36,762 nt of DNA from Deltaproteobacteria bacterium (GTDB lineage Bacteria > Myxococcota_A > Polyangia > HGW-17), in contig JAQICJ010000287.1 of assembly GCA_027858615.1 (NCBI GenBank), positions 1 to 36,762 of the forward strand. The letters run 5' to 3'. Positions 1-8,758 of the stretch are shown here, piece by piece; position 1 is the stretch's first letter, and each line of letters starts with the position of its first letter. Both the position numbers and the translations under genes were made by a program. Below the pieces are notes generated by a model. That model was not told the origin of the DNA. It made no database searches and saw nothing but the letters and a program-made list of their open reading frames with translations.

Positions 1-2
1 CA

Positions 3-1934
3 ACTCCCAAGCAGACCACCAAGGCAAAGAAGACCGCCAAGGCAAAGAAGACTACCAAATCCAAGCAGACCAGCAAGGCAAAAAAATCTGCCAAGTCCAA
101 GAGTGCCAGTTCCAAAACTGTAAAATCTGCAAGTTCAAAGGCTAAAACAGAAAAACTAGAAGTTGCAGCTGCTAAAAGCAAAAAAACTGAACAGGAAGTT
201 TCCCCAAAAGATGTGAATGGAGAAGCTGGAGAAGACAGAAAATTATTGGCTGATGTGAGTGATCTTTTTTTCAAGGGCAAGGAAAAAGGATTTGTTACCT
301 ACGATGAACTTAATAATCTGATTGAAGACGAATTTACAGAAAAGCAGCTCGATGAGATCTACAACATTTTCATGGAAGCTAAAATTTCAATCATCAATGA
401 CGAGGAAGATCTTGATGAAATCACCATTGATACAAAATCAAAATTCAGCACTCCTTCCAGCAATGATCCCGTAAGAATGTATCTTCACAAAATGGGTGAA
501 GTTGCGTTGCTTACCAGGGAGGGTGAAGTTCATATTGCCAAGAGAATTGAAGAAGGAGAAAAAAGGGTTCTGGAGAGAATTCTCAATTCACAGATAGCAG
601 TCAATCAGACAATTGAAATTGGCAAAATGCTTAAAAACAGCAAAATGAAAGTAAAAGAAGTTACTTCTTATTTTGATAACCTTGAAGAAGATATTGAAAA
701 TGATAAACAGGTGAAACACCTGTTGAAATGGATAGATAAAGTTCGCAAAGCCAATAATCGCCTGCTTAAATCAAGACAGACCTATACCTCTCCCGAAATA
801 TCCTTTAGTATTGGTGAAAAATACAATAAAAGGCAATTTAAAAGTTACAATAAAGACAGATATGAAGTATTTCACAATCTTCTCGCCATAGAATTTACCA
901 AAAAACGAATTGACTTTTTTGTCAGTATTCTGAAAAGAAAATTAAACAAAATTAATCGACTTGAAGATAATATAAAGCGTTTTGAAAATCGTTATCAAAC
1001 TACCGCAGAAACTATTCGGAAACATGCCAAGCAAAGAAAAGGATTGCAGACCAAAAAAACTTTTCTCAACAGTTCCAGATTAACTGAAATTGATCGCCGT
1101 CTGCGTGAATTCAAGAGAAGAATTGAAAAAATTGAAAAGGAATCAGGCGATTCCCGTGAAAGTTTGAAAACTCTTTTTAAAGAAATTACCAAGCACAAAC
1201 TTGAAGCTGAAAATGCCAAGAGTGAACTGGTTGAAGCCAATTTGCGCCTGGTGGTATCCATTGCAAAGAAATATACAAATAGAGGGTTGCAATTCCTTGA
1301 TCTGATACAGGAAGGCAATATCGGTCTCATGAAGGCAGTGGACAAATTTGAATATACAAGAGGCTACAAATTTTCCACCTATGCCACTTGGTGGATCAGA
1401 CAGGCAATTACGCGCAGCATAGCCGATCAGGCCAGAACTATCAGGATTCCGGTTCACATGATTGAAACCATCAACAAACTCAATCGGGTAAATCGACTTC
1501 TGGTTCAGGAGCTGGGTCGAGAGGCCACCCCCGACGAGATAGCTGAAAGAATGGAGATTCCTGCAGACAAGGTATTAAAAGTTCTCAAAATTGCCAAAGA
1601 ACCCATTTCTCTGGAGGCTCCGGTAGGAGACGAGGAAGACAGCCATCTTGGAGATTTTCTTGAGGACAGAACAGTTATTCTGCCTCAAGATGCAGTTGTT
1701 ACCAGATCACTCGAAGCTCAGACCAGACAGGTGCTCTCCAGTTTAAACCCTCGGGAAGAAAAGGTTTTGAGGATGAGATTCGGCATTGGTGCCCGCTCTG
1801 ACCATACTCTTGAAGAAGTGGGTCAGGACTTTTCAGTTACCCGTGAGAGAATCAGACAAATCGAAGCCAAAGCATTGCGTAAATTGCGTCATCCAAGCAG
1901 ATCCAAAGTCCTTAAAGGTTTCAGTTCTGAATAA
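3..1934 (+). CDS. rpoD: RNA polymerase primary sigma factor RpoD/SigA (5' end outside window); Lys/Ala/Ser/Thr-rich N-terminal extension
   Basis: Region 1.2 '[21 protein letters not shown]', region 2 '[69 protein letters not shown]', region 4 '[31 protein letters not shown]'. The frame is open back to base 3, encoding [28 protein letters not shown]..., so the ATG at 213 is probably not the true start. Confidence 0.95.
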   Translation, partial: TPKQTTKAKKTAKAKKTTKSKQTSKAKKSAKSKSASSKTVKSASSKAKTEKLEVAAAKSKKTEQEVSPKDVNGEAGEDRKLLADVSDLFFKGKEKGFVTYDELNNLIEDEFTEKQLDEIYNIFMEAKISIINDEEDLDEITIDTKSKFSTPSSNDPVRMYLHKMGEVALLTREGEVHIAKRIEEGEKRVLERILNSQIAVNQTIEIGKMLKNSKMKVKEVTSYFDNLEEDIENDKQVKHLLKWIDKVRKANNRLLKSRQTYTSPEISFSIGEKYNKRQFKSYNKDRYEVFHNLLAIEFTKKRIDFFVSILKRKLNKINRLEDNIKRFENRYQTTAETIRKHAKQRKGLQTKKTFLNSSRLTEIDRRLREFKRRIEKIEKESGDSRESLKTLFKEITKHKLEAENAKSELVEANLRLVVSIAKKYTNRGLQFLDLIQEGNIGLMKAVDKFEYTRGYKFSTYATWWIRQAITRSIADQARTIRIPVHMIETINKLNRVNRLLVQELGREATPDEIAERMEIPADKVLKVLKIAKEPISLEAPVGDEEDSHLGDFLEDRTVILPQDAVVTRSLEAQTRQVLSSLNPREEKVLRMRFGIGARSDHTLEEVGQDFSVTRERIRQIEAKALRKLRHPSRSKVLKGFSSE

Positions 1935-2014
1935 TTCTTTCCTTCAACTTGGAACTACTTATTACTAACCAAACGGGGAAAACTTATTTGCCTAAAAACT
2001 AGATATGAGGACCA

Positions 2015-4216
2015 ATGAGCAGTATTCTCAAAGATCTTAATCCACCTCAGAAAAAATCAGTTTCAACCATTAACGGCCCCCTGATGGTTCTTGCCGGAGC
2101 AGGTTCTGGCAAAACCAGGGTGTTGACCAGAAGAATCGCCAATATCGTTCACCAGGGTATTTCCCCCCACAGGATTATTGCGGTTACTTTTACCAACAAA
2201 GCAGCCCAGGAGATGAAGATAAGGGTGGAGGAGCTCATTGGCAAGATTGACGGACTTTGGATTGGAACCTTCCATTCCATCGCCGCGAGGTTGCTGCGCA
2301 TGTATCATGCACAGGCTGATGTCAGCAGATATTTTGTTATCTATGATGCAGACGATCAGAAGAGGCTCATCAAGAGAATCCTGAAAGAACTCAATGTTCA
2401 ACCCGATGCCAAAATTGTCAGAGAATGCATCAATCTTTTTGAAGCATACAGAAGAGGGTCCATAAATACACTTTTCAAACCGTACAGCCATTATTACAAA
2501 ATATACAGAGAACAGCTGGGAAAGTCTGATGCCATAGATTTTACCGGATTGTTGGAATATGTTTTGCGCCTCAAAGATGTGCTTCCAGAATTGTGGGATT
2601 ATGTTCTGGTGGATGAATTTCAGGATACAAGCAAAATCCAGTTTGACTTTCTTAAAATGATGGTGTCCAAAAACAGGAATATCTGTGTAGTGGGAGATGA
2701 CGATCAGTCAATTTACAGTTGGAGGGGAGCTAATCCGGCTTATCTTCTGCGGTTCAAGCAGGAATTCAAAGGAGCCTGTACTGTTCGTCTGGAGCAAAAT
2801 TATCGCTCTACGGGAAATATTATCAAAGCTGCATCTTCTCTGGTAGCAAACAACGAAAATCGCCATGAAAAAACTCTCTGGACCAGTGCTGAAAAAGGAG
2901 AGCCCATTGCTATTGCCAGTTTTGAAACTCCTGCCAAAGAAGCGAAATGGATTGTTAAAACCATTAAAGATCTCAAAGATAATTTTGATAATTTTGCAGT
3001 TCTTTATCGACTCAATGCCATGTCACGCAATTTTGAAGAAGAATTGCGTCGCAACAAGATCCCTTATCGTTTAATTGGAGGACTCAGATTTTACAGTCGC
3101 TCAGAGATAAAAGACATCCTGTCTTACCTCAGACTGGCTCTCAATAAGAACAGTGAAACAGATCTATTGAGGGTGATCAACAAACCGAGAAGGGGAGTTG
3201 GTAAAAAGTCGATTGAAAGATTATTCAAGCTGGCTCGCGGTGAGAATAAAACCATCTGGGAAACCCTTTTGGAGCTGCCTCCCTCTATCAGAGGGCGTTC
3301 TCGCAAGGGAATAAATTCCTTTTGCCGGATTATTGAAGAATTGACCTGTGTAGCCAAAGATGCTCCTGCAGTTGAATCAATTGATCTGCTGCTGGAACTC
3401 ACTAATTCGGTGGGATACGGTTCCCTCAAGGATGAGGAAGAAGAAGACCGATTCGAGAATATCTTGGAGCTGCGGCGCTCCATGGGTGAATTCACCCAAA
3501 AACATCCGGAAAGTACTCTGCACGAGTTTCTTGACGAGGTTTCTTTGCTCTCTTCTAGTGAAGAAGAAGACGGCGAGGAAGGTGTCAATCTGATGACCAT
3601 TCATGCAGCCAAAGGTCTGGAATTTGATTATGTTTTTCTGCCGGGATGGGAAAAAGGCATTTTCCCTTTGATCCGTCAGGACGAAGTGGATATGGAAGAA
3701 GAAAGGCGATTGGCTTATGTTTCCATCACCAGAGCCCGCAAAAGAGTGTTTATCAGCAAGGTGGGTCGCCGGGGCTTTTGGGGAGCTCCCCAGCAGGTAA
3801 CAGCTTCCCCTTTTCTTGATGAACTCCCCCCTGAATGTATTAGTTGGGACAAGGATTCTTTTGTAAAATCCCAGGATGAAGAAGGTGGATTCAGCCATTA
3901 TGCCGATATTTTCAAGGATAACTTCGAAAAATTTGATAAAACTGGACCTTCTTCACCAAAATCATCGGTCTCCAAGCCTCGTAAACGCAAAATTACTCGG
4001 AAAACCAAGCCATCAACAAAAGGAAAAAAACCGCCCACTGCAGAGAATGAAAAAAAGATCAGAACGGGAGTTATTGTCAGTCATCCCAAATTTGGCAAGG
4101 GCCGAGTCAAGGTTATTGCTGGCCAGGGTAAAATGCGCAAAGCCATAGTATATTTCAAAAGCTGTGGGAAAAAGATTATTCTTACCTCGTTTTTGCACCC
4201 CGTTGCTGATAAATAG
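2015..4216 (+). CDS. UvrD/PcrA-type superfamily 1 DNA helicase with C-terminal Tudor-like domain
   Basis: Walker A 'LAGAGSGKTRVLTRRIA', 'VDEFQDTSKIQFDFL', 'VVGDDDQSIYSWRGA', 'TIHAAKGLEFDYVFLPGWEKGIFP', 'EEERRLAYVSITRARK'; basic linker then 'GVIVSHPKFGKGRVKVIAGQGKMRKAIVYF', as in the PcrA C-terminus. Confidence 0.95.
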   Translation: MSSILKDLNPPQKKSVSTINGPLMVLAGAGSGKTRVLTRRIANIVHQGISPHRIIAVTFTNKAAQEMKIRVEELIGKIDGLWIGTFHSIAARLLRMYHAQADVSRYFVIYDADDQKRLIKRILKELNVQPDAKIVRECINLFEAYRRGSINTLFKPYSHYYKIYREQLGKSDAIDFTGLLEYVLRLKDVLPELWDYVLVDEFQDTSKIQFDFLKMMVSKNRNICVVGDDDQSIYSWRGANPAYLLRFKQEFKGACTVRLEQNYRSTGNIIKAASSLVANNENRHEKTLWTSAEKGEPIAIASFETPAKEAKWIVKTIKDLKDNFDNFAVLYRLNAMSRNFEEELRRNKIPYRLIGGLRFYSRSEIKDILSYLRLALNKNSETDLLRVINKPRRGVGKKSIERLFKLARGENKTIWETLLELPPSIRGRSRKGINSFCRIIEELTCVAKDAPAVESIDLLLELTNSVGYGSLKDEEEEDRFENILELRRSMGEFTQKHPESTLHEFLDEVSLLSSSEEEDGEEGVNLMTIHAAKGLEFDYVFLPGWEKGIFPLIRQDEVDMEEERRLAYVSITRARKRVFISKVGRRGFWGAPQQVTASPFLDELPPECISWDKDSFVKSQDEEGGFSHYADIFKDNFEKFDKTGPSSPKSSVSKPRKRKITRKTKPSTKGKKPPTAENEKKIRTGVIVSHPKFGKGRVKVIAGQGKMRKAIVYFKSCGKKIILTSFLHPVADK

Positions 4217-4337
4217 TTCCCACTATTTCAAGAAGTTATAACAAAGCAGATTAATTCAATTTCCGTTTCCAGACGATGACCTTCCTTTTTGGGACGGGAA
4301 CTATTTAGACGAATGCCTTCCTTTTTGAGATGGGAAC
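4216..4337 (+). mobile_element. MITE-like element copy A (left arm deleted, right arm duplicated), TSD TAAATA
   Basis: GTTCCC then ACTATTTCAAGAAGTTATAACAAAGCAGAT...CCTTCCTTTTTGGGACGGGAAC (ends 4301), then a second right arm AGACGAATGCCTTCCTTTTTGAGATGGGAAC (ends 4337); TAAATA at 4210-4215 and 4338-4343. Confidence 0.8.
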
Positions 4338-4489
4338 TAAATAATCACTGGTAAAATCAGGGCACAGATGTCAGACAATCCGATACAATAAAATTGTATT
4401 TAAAGGACGTGTCGATAAAACATTAGTAAAAACAATGTGTTGCAACGCTTGGCATTTATCTTGCTTACTAATCAGGTGAGGAGATAATT

Positions 4490-5179
4490 ATGCACATTAT
4501 TAAAAATACTGTTGATTTTCCAACTTTAATCAGAAGAATTTCTTTGCTTTCCATTCTCGAAAAAGATGCTCAGGTCGATCTTGAACGTCGTTTTGTTTAC
4601 AAAAGATATCCCGGGGGGACCAAAATCAGTTCTGTAAAAGCCGGCGATCAGTATTTGATCAGAAGTGGGCGCGTTTATCAATTTTTAACAGATGATCAAG
4701 GCGAAGATTTGCTGTTGAACGTATTGACAACCGGTGAAATGTTCGGAACTCCCTTCAAGAGGAATTCATCAAGTATCGATATCTGTTATGTAGCTCAAGA
4801 AGATACTTCCTTGTTGATTCTGCACAAGAACAGCTTCAAGCAGCATCTCAAGAAATTTCCCCAGAGTGCCCTGGTTTTCATCAAGAAGGCCGACCGACAT
4901 CTTCAGGAAACTTATGAAGCCATGGCTTGTCTGAGTATGGGAGATGCCCCTGCCAGGCTTAAAAAACTGCTGGTGAGACTGGGAGAAAAAGAAGGTAGAA
5001 TCAAGAACAACGAGATAATTCTTTCATCCAGCCATACTCAGTCAGAGTTTGCCAGAATGATTGGAACCAGGAGAGAAACTGTTTCCCGAATTCTGTCCCA
5101 ACTGGAAAAAGAAGGTTTTATTGTCAGGCGGGGAAGAAAAATTATTCTCCACTCCCATAATCAGAAAAAACTTGCCTGA
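4490..5179 (+). CDS. Crp/Fnr family transcriptional regulator
   Basis: cNMP-binding-like N-terminus; C-terminal HTH 'HTQSEFARMIGTRRETVSRILSQLEKEGFIVRRGRKIIL'; upstream 'aggtgaggag' as RBS. Confidence 0.9.
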   Translation: MHIIKNTVDFPTLIRRISLLSILEKDAQVDLERRFVYKRYPGGTKISSVKAGDQYLIRSGRVYQFLTDDQGEDLLLNVLTTGEMFGTPFKRNSSSIDICYVAQEDTSLLILHKNSFKQHLKKFPQSALVFIKKADRHLQETYEAMACLSMGDAPARLKKLLVRLGEKEGRIKNNEIILSSSHTQSEFARMIGTRRETVSRILSQLEKEGFIVRRGRKIILHSHNQKKLA

Positions 5180-5251
5180 ACATTAGGCTGTTTTGGACAA
5201 TTACAGATTCTATTCCCAAAGTGAATTTCCCAACCCCGTTCTACTTCAATA

Positions 5252-5294
5252 CCTGTTGCAAGTTCCCCTCATAAAAAGCAAACAGGCTTTTTTT
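5252..5294 (+). terminator. Putative Rho-independent terminator of the Crp/Fnr gene
   Basis: cctgttgc ... gcaaacagg (one bulge) followed by cttttttt. Confidence 0.5.
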
Positions 5295-5734
5295 ATCGTT
5301 ATTGATTTGCCAATACAGGTATGGATATAGAATTTATGTTTTTTCAAAAAATCCGGGAAAAATCTTTTTTCTTCTTGACATTGATGAGTTCAGGCATTAA
5401 TCCTAATCTCGCTATTTCATAATCCAAAAGTGAGGATTCTTTTTTCTCACTGTCGTATATTCAGTGTAAACTGTATCTGCGTATCATATCCAAAAAAACT
5501 TTAATTTAAATAGATGAGGTTTAGCTTCCCCCCCCTTTCAAGCAGGTGGTTGCCGGGCAATCAGTGCTGAAAACCGTATCAGACATCATGTCAGAATCAA
5601 AATTTCTACTACAATTTGCCAAAGCGACAATAAACCTGCCCAAATTTCATCTAACTAAACCATGAAGTCAATTTACCAATATATTTTTCTAAACAATTTT
5701 CTAATCGATCAAAAAACGACGAGTAAGGAGAACC

Positions 5735-6982
5735 ATGAATTTAAGCGAAATTAAGAGCCTACCTATGAGAGAACTGGTGCACCTCGCTGCATCATATGAT
5801 GTACCTGATGCATCAAATTTGAGAAAACAGAACCTTATTTTTAAAATCCTGGAAGCTGCGGCTGACCAGGGGGAAACCATTATCGGCAAAGGTGTAATTG
5901 AAATCCTGCCCGACGGTTATGGATTTTTAAGATCTGAAGATTACAATTATCTTCCCGGTCCCGATGACATCTATGTTTCACCTTCCCAGATCAAGCGTTT
6001 CAATCTCAAAACCGGTGATACAATCGAAGGTAAAATCAGACCTCCCAAGACTTCGGAACGCTATTTTGCTCTGCTCAAAGTTGAAAAAATCAACATGGAA
6101 TCTCCAGAGTATCAATATGAAAAAATTCTGTTTGACAATCTAACTCCTTTGTATCCCCAAGATAAACTTGAGCTTGAATCAGACCGCAAAAACATGTCCA
6201 CCAGAATTGTGGATCTGCTTACTCCCATTGGTAAAGGACAGCGTTGTCTTATCGTCTCTCCACCTCGTGCTGGCAAAACAATGCTGCTCAAAGATGTTGC
6301 CAATTCCATCAGTACAAACCATCAAGATACTATTCTCATGGTTCTGCTCATTGATGAAAGACCCGAAGAAGTCACCGACATGCAACGCAGTGTTCAGGGT
6401 GAAGTTATATCATCCACCTTTGACGAACCTGCTTCCAGACATGTTCAGGTAGCAGAAATGGTAATAGAAAAAGCAAAAAGACTGGTGGAACACAAAAAAG
6501 ACGTAGTTATCTTGCTTGACTCCATTACTCGACTTGCTCGAGCCTATAATACTGTTGTTCCTCCCTCAGGAAAGATTCTTTCCGGTGGTGTTGATTCCAA
6601 TGCTCTGCACAAGCCCAAAAGATTTTTCGGGGCAGCCAGAAATATTGAAGAAGGTGGTTCCCTAACCATTATCGCCACTGCTCTTATTGATACAGGTTCC
6701 AGAATGGACGAAGTTATCTTTGAAGAGTTCAAGGGAACAGGTAACTCCGAGATCCATCTCGACAGAAAACTCATGGAAAAGAGAATCTTCCCCTGTCTGG
6801 ATATCAACAAATCCGGTACCAGAAAAGAAGAGCTTCTCCTGCCTCCCCACGTACTCAATCGTGTCTGGATTTTGCGCCAGCTTCTGCATCCTCTCAATGT
6901 TGTGGATGCCATGGAATTCATGCTCGACAAACTGGGTAAGACAGAGAGCAATCAGGAATTTATAGATTCCATGTCAGCTTAG
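5735..6982 (+). CDS. rho: Transcription termination factor Rho
   Basis: '[63 protein letters not shown]', Walker A '[12 protein letters not shown]', '[13 protein letters not shown]', '[62 protein letters not shown]'. Confidence 0.97.
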   Translation: MNLSEIKSLPMRELVHLAASYDVPDASNLRKQNLIFKILEAAADQGETIIGKGVIEILPDGYGFLRSEDYNYLPGPDDIYVSPSQIKRFNLKTGDTIEGKIRPPKTSERYFALLKVEKINMESPEYQYEKILFDNLTPLYPQDKLELESDRKNMSTRIVDLLTPIGKGQRCLIVSPPRAGKTMLLKDVANSISTNHQDTILMVLLIDERPEEVTDMQRSVQGEVISSTFDEPASRHVQVAEMVIEKAKRLVEHKKDVVILLDSITRLARAYNTVVPPSGKILSGGVDSNALHKPKRFFGAARNIEEGGSLTIIATALIDTGSRMDEVIFEEFKGTGNSEIHLDRKLMEKRIFPCLDINKSGTRKEELLLPPHVLNRVWILRQLLHPLNVVDAMEFMLDKLGKTESNQEFIDSMSA

Positions 6983-7012
6983 GGAATTCCAGTTTACAAT
7001 TTTTCAATTTGC

Positions 7013-7034
7013 GGGGATCAATTTATTGATCCCC
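7013..7034. terminator. Perfect inverted repeat (hairpin) between rho and the downstream ORF
   Basis: ggggatcaat-tt-attgatcccc; no T-run follows, so terminator or processing site is uncertain. Confidence 0.4.
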
Positions 7035-7060
7035 GTTGGAACTCAAATAGAGGAGCGCCA

Positions 7061-7546
7061 ATGCAGCCATATGAGATTGCAATGAAAATTGGGGACGATA
7101 AAATCGAAGAACTAGCTGATGAATTCAATTCCAGTCAGTTTAAAAGAGTTCTGCTTTCCGGCAAAGTTTCCACCAGGCTTCCCCTTTCCACCATTTCCAA
7201 TAAAAAGAGAAAAAAAGTCTGGAAAAAAAGATTACTCAAAGCCGTGAGTGACGAGAATCTTCCCCTTGTTGCCAAATTGTTTTATGAGTTCTTGCTCAAC
7301 AGAAGACGCAATATGCTGATTTCTTATCTTGATCTGTTGAATGTAACTCATCGCAACGGAGAAACTGAAGAAACCTTTTTGAAGACAATCCCCGAAAAAA
7401 TTCTCAAAGATCAAGCTCGCAATCTTACCAATGAATTTTCCCGTTCAGATGTTGGAATATATTTGCACTACCTTGATTATCATCAGGAATCTGAAGTCTT
7501 TTTGAACGACAGTGAATTTGTTAATTTTCTGCTTCCGGAAGCCTGA
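7061..7546 (+). CDS. Hypothetical protein, 161 aa
   Basis: ORF with upstream 'gaggagcgcc' RBS; same strand and close behind rho; no family recognised. Confidence 0.75.
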   Translation: MQPYEIAMKIGDDKIEELADEFNSSQFKRVLLSGKVSTRLPLSTISNKKRKKVWKKRLLKAVSDENLPLVAKLFYEFLLNRRRNMLISYLDLLNVTHRNGETEETFLKTIPEKILKDQARNLTNEFSRSDVGIYLHYLDYHQESEVFLNDSEFVNFLLPEA

Positions 7547-7784
7547 ATTCTCCCTCCCTGATTTTCTTTTTCAAAACATTTCTTAAAACTGTAACTTCAA
7601 TATTTTTTCCGGTTGTCTTTTGAAGAATCTACTGCCGGCATTTTGAAATATCCGATTTCATCGGTGGATCTATGGTAAGTGAAACTTTGTTTTTGAAACA
7701 GGAACTACTTGGTTTCGGTTGTTTTTCGTTTGAATTTGGAATAAGGTTGAAAGGAATCAACCGGCAATGGGGCAGGCTGCTTAA

Positions 7785-8567
7785 ATGAAACAAGTAACTG
7801 AACAAAAAAAAGAAAAAAAGTATTGTGCTTTTCACCCTGAATCCAGGGTTTCGCATCTTTGTGATTATTGCAACAAGCCCCTTTGTTCAGAATGTCTTAT
7901 TTCGTATAAAAATGTAATTTTATGTGAAATTTGTCGAAAAAGAGTCAGGCGGCAGATGGCCCTGCGGTTGGCTGTAGCCGGTTTCTTTTTTCTGTTCGTC
8001 TCCCTTTTGGGCACCTACTCCCTTTTAAAATTAAATGAAAGAAAACCCCCGCCCAGTCAAATCAGATTGATAGAAAAAGCACTCAGGGAGAATCCCCAGG
8101 ATGCCAAGTTAATCTGGAGATTATCCAATCTCTATCGGGCAGCCGGCAAAGAAGAAAAATCACTCAAGCTGCAGATGGGACTTTTGGAGCGCTATCCTCA
8201 GAATATTAAAATCATAATCAAAGTATCAGTAACCTTGATCAGGATGAAAAAATACGATAAAGCGCTGGCAATTCTTGAAAAAGGCTTGCTCAAAAATCCA
8301 AATTCTGTACTTTTACTCAAAATGCAGGGAATAGCCTGGAAAAACACCGGTAGTTTTGAAGAATGTGAAAGATCCTGGATGAAAGCTTACAGGCAGGCAC
8401 CGGGCAACATCGATCTCATCATTAAATTGACTGATTTTCTGGTTGAGATGGACAGATATGAAGATGCTGCCAGAATCTTGCGCCATTCCCACAATAAAGT
8501 ATCCCGGGAACAACGCAGGTTTATTTTGAAAAAACTTGACCAGGTCAATAACAAAATAGATAACTAG
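7785..8567 (+). CDS. B-box-type zinc-binding / transmembrane / TPR protein
   Basis: 'CAFHPESRVSHLCDYCNKPLCSECLISYKNVILCEICRKR' (B-box-like Cys/His), one TM segment 'LAVAGFFFLFVSLLGTYSLL', then TPR-like helical repeats. Confidence 0.8.
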   Translation: MKQVTEQKKEKKYCAFHPESRVSHLCDYCNKPLCSECLISYKNVILCEICRKRVRRQMALRLAVAGFFFLFVSLLGTYSLLKLNERKPPPSQIRLIEKALRENPQDAKLIWRLSNLYRAAGKEEKSLKLQMGLLERYPQNIKIIIKVSVTLIRMKKYDKALAILEKGLLKNPNSVLLLKMQGIAWKNTGSFEECERSWMKAYRQAPGNIDLIIKLTDFLVEMDRYEDAARILRHSHNKVSREQRRFILKKLDQVNNKIDN

Positions 8568-8730
8568 TTCCCGTCCCAGAATGGGGTTTTTTGACTTGGG
8601 ACTGAAGTTGAATTGAGATGCTCCCAGTAACTTTGCCGACATAGTTGATACTATTTCAAGAAGTTACGACAAAGCAGATCAAATCAAATTCCGAGTTCCA
8701 GGCGATGACCTTCCTTTTTGGGACGGGAAC
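8567..8730 (+). mobile_element. MITE-like element copy B (full, 164 bp), TSD TAACTA
   Basis: TIR GTTCCCGTCCCA ... TGGGACGGGAAC; TAACTA at 8561-8566 and 8731-8736; internal AACTTTGCCGACATAGTTGATACTATTTCAAGAAGTTACGACAAAGCAGAT shared with the other copies. Confidence 0.88.
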
Positions 8731-8758
8731 TAACTAAACGCTTTGAGGAGGTATTCTC

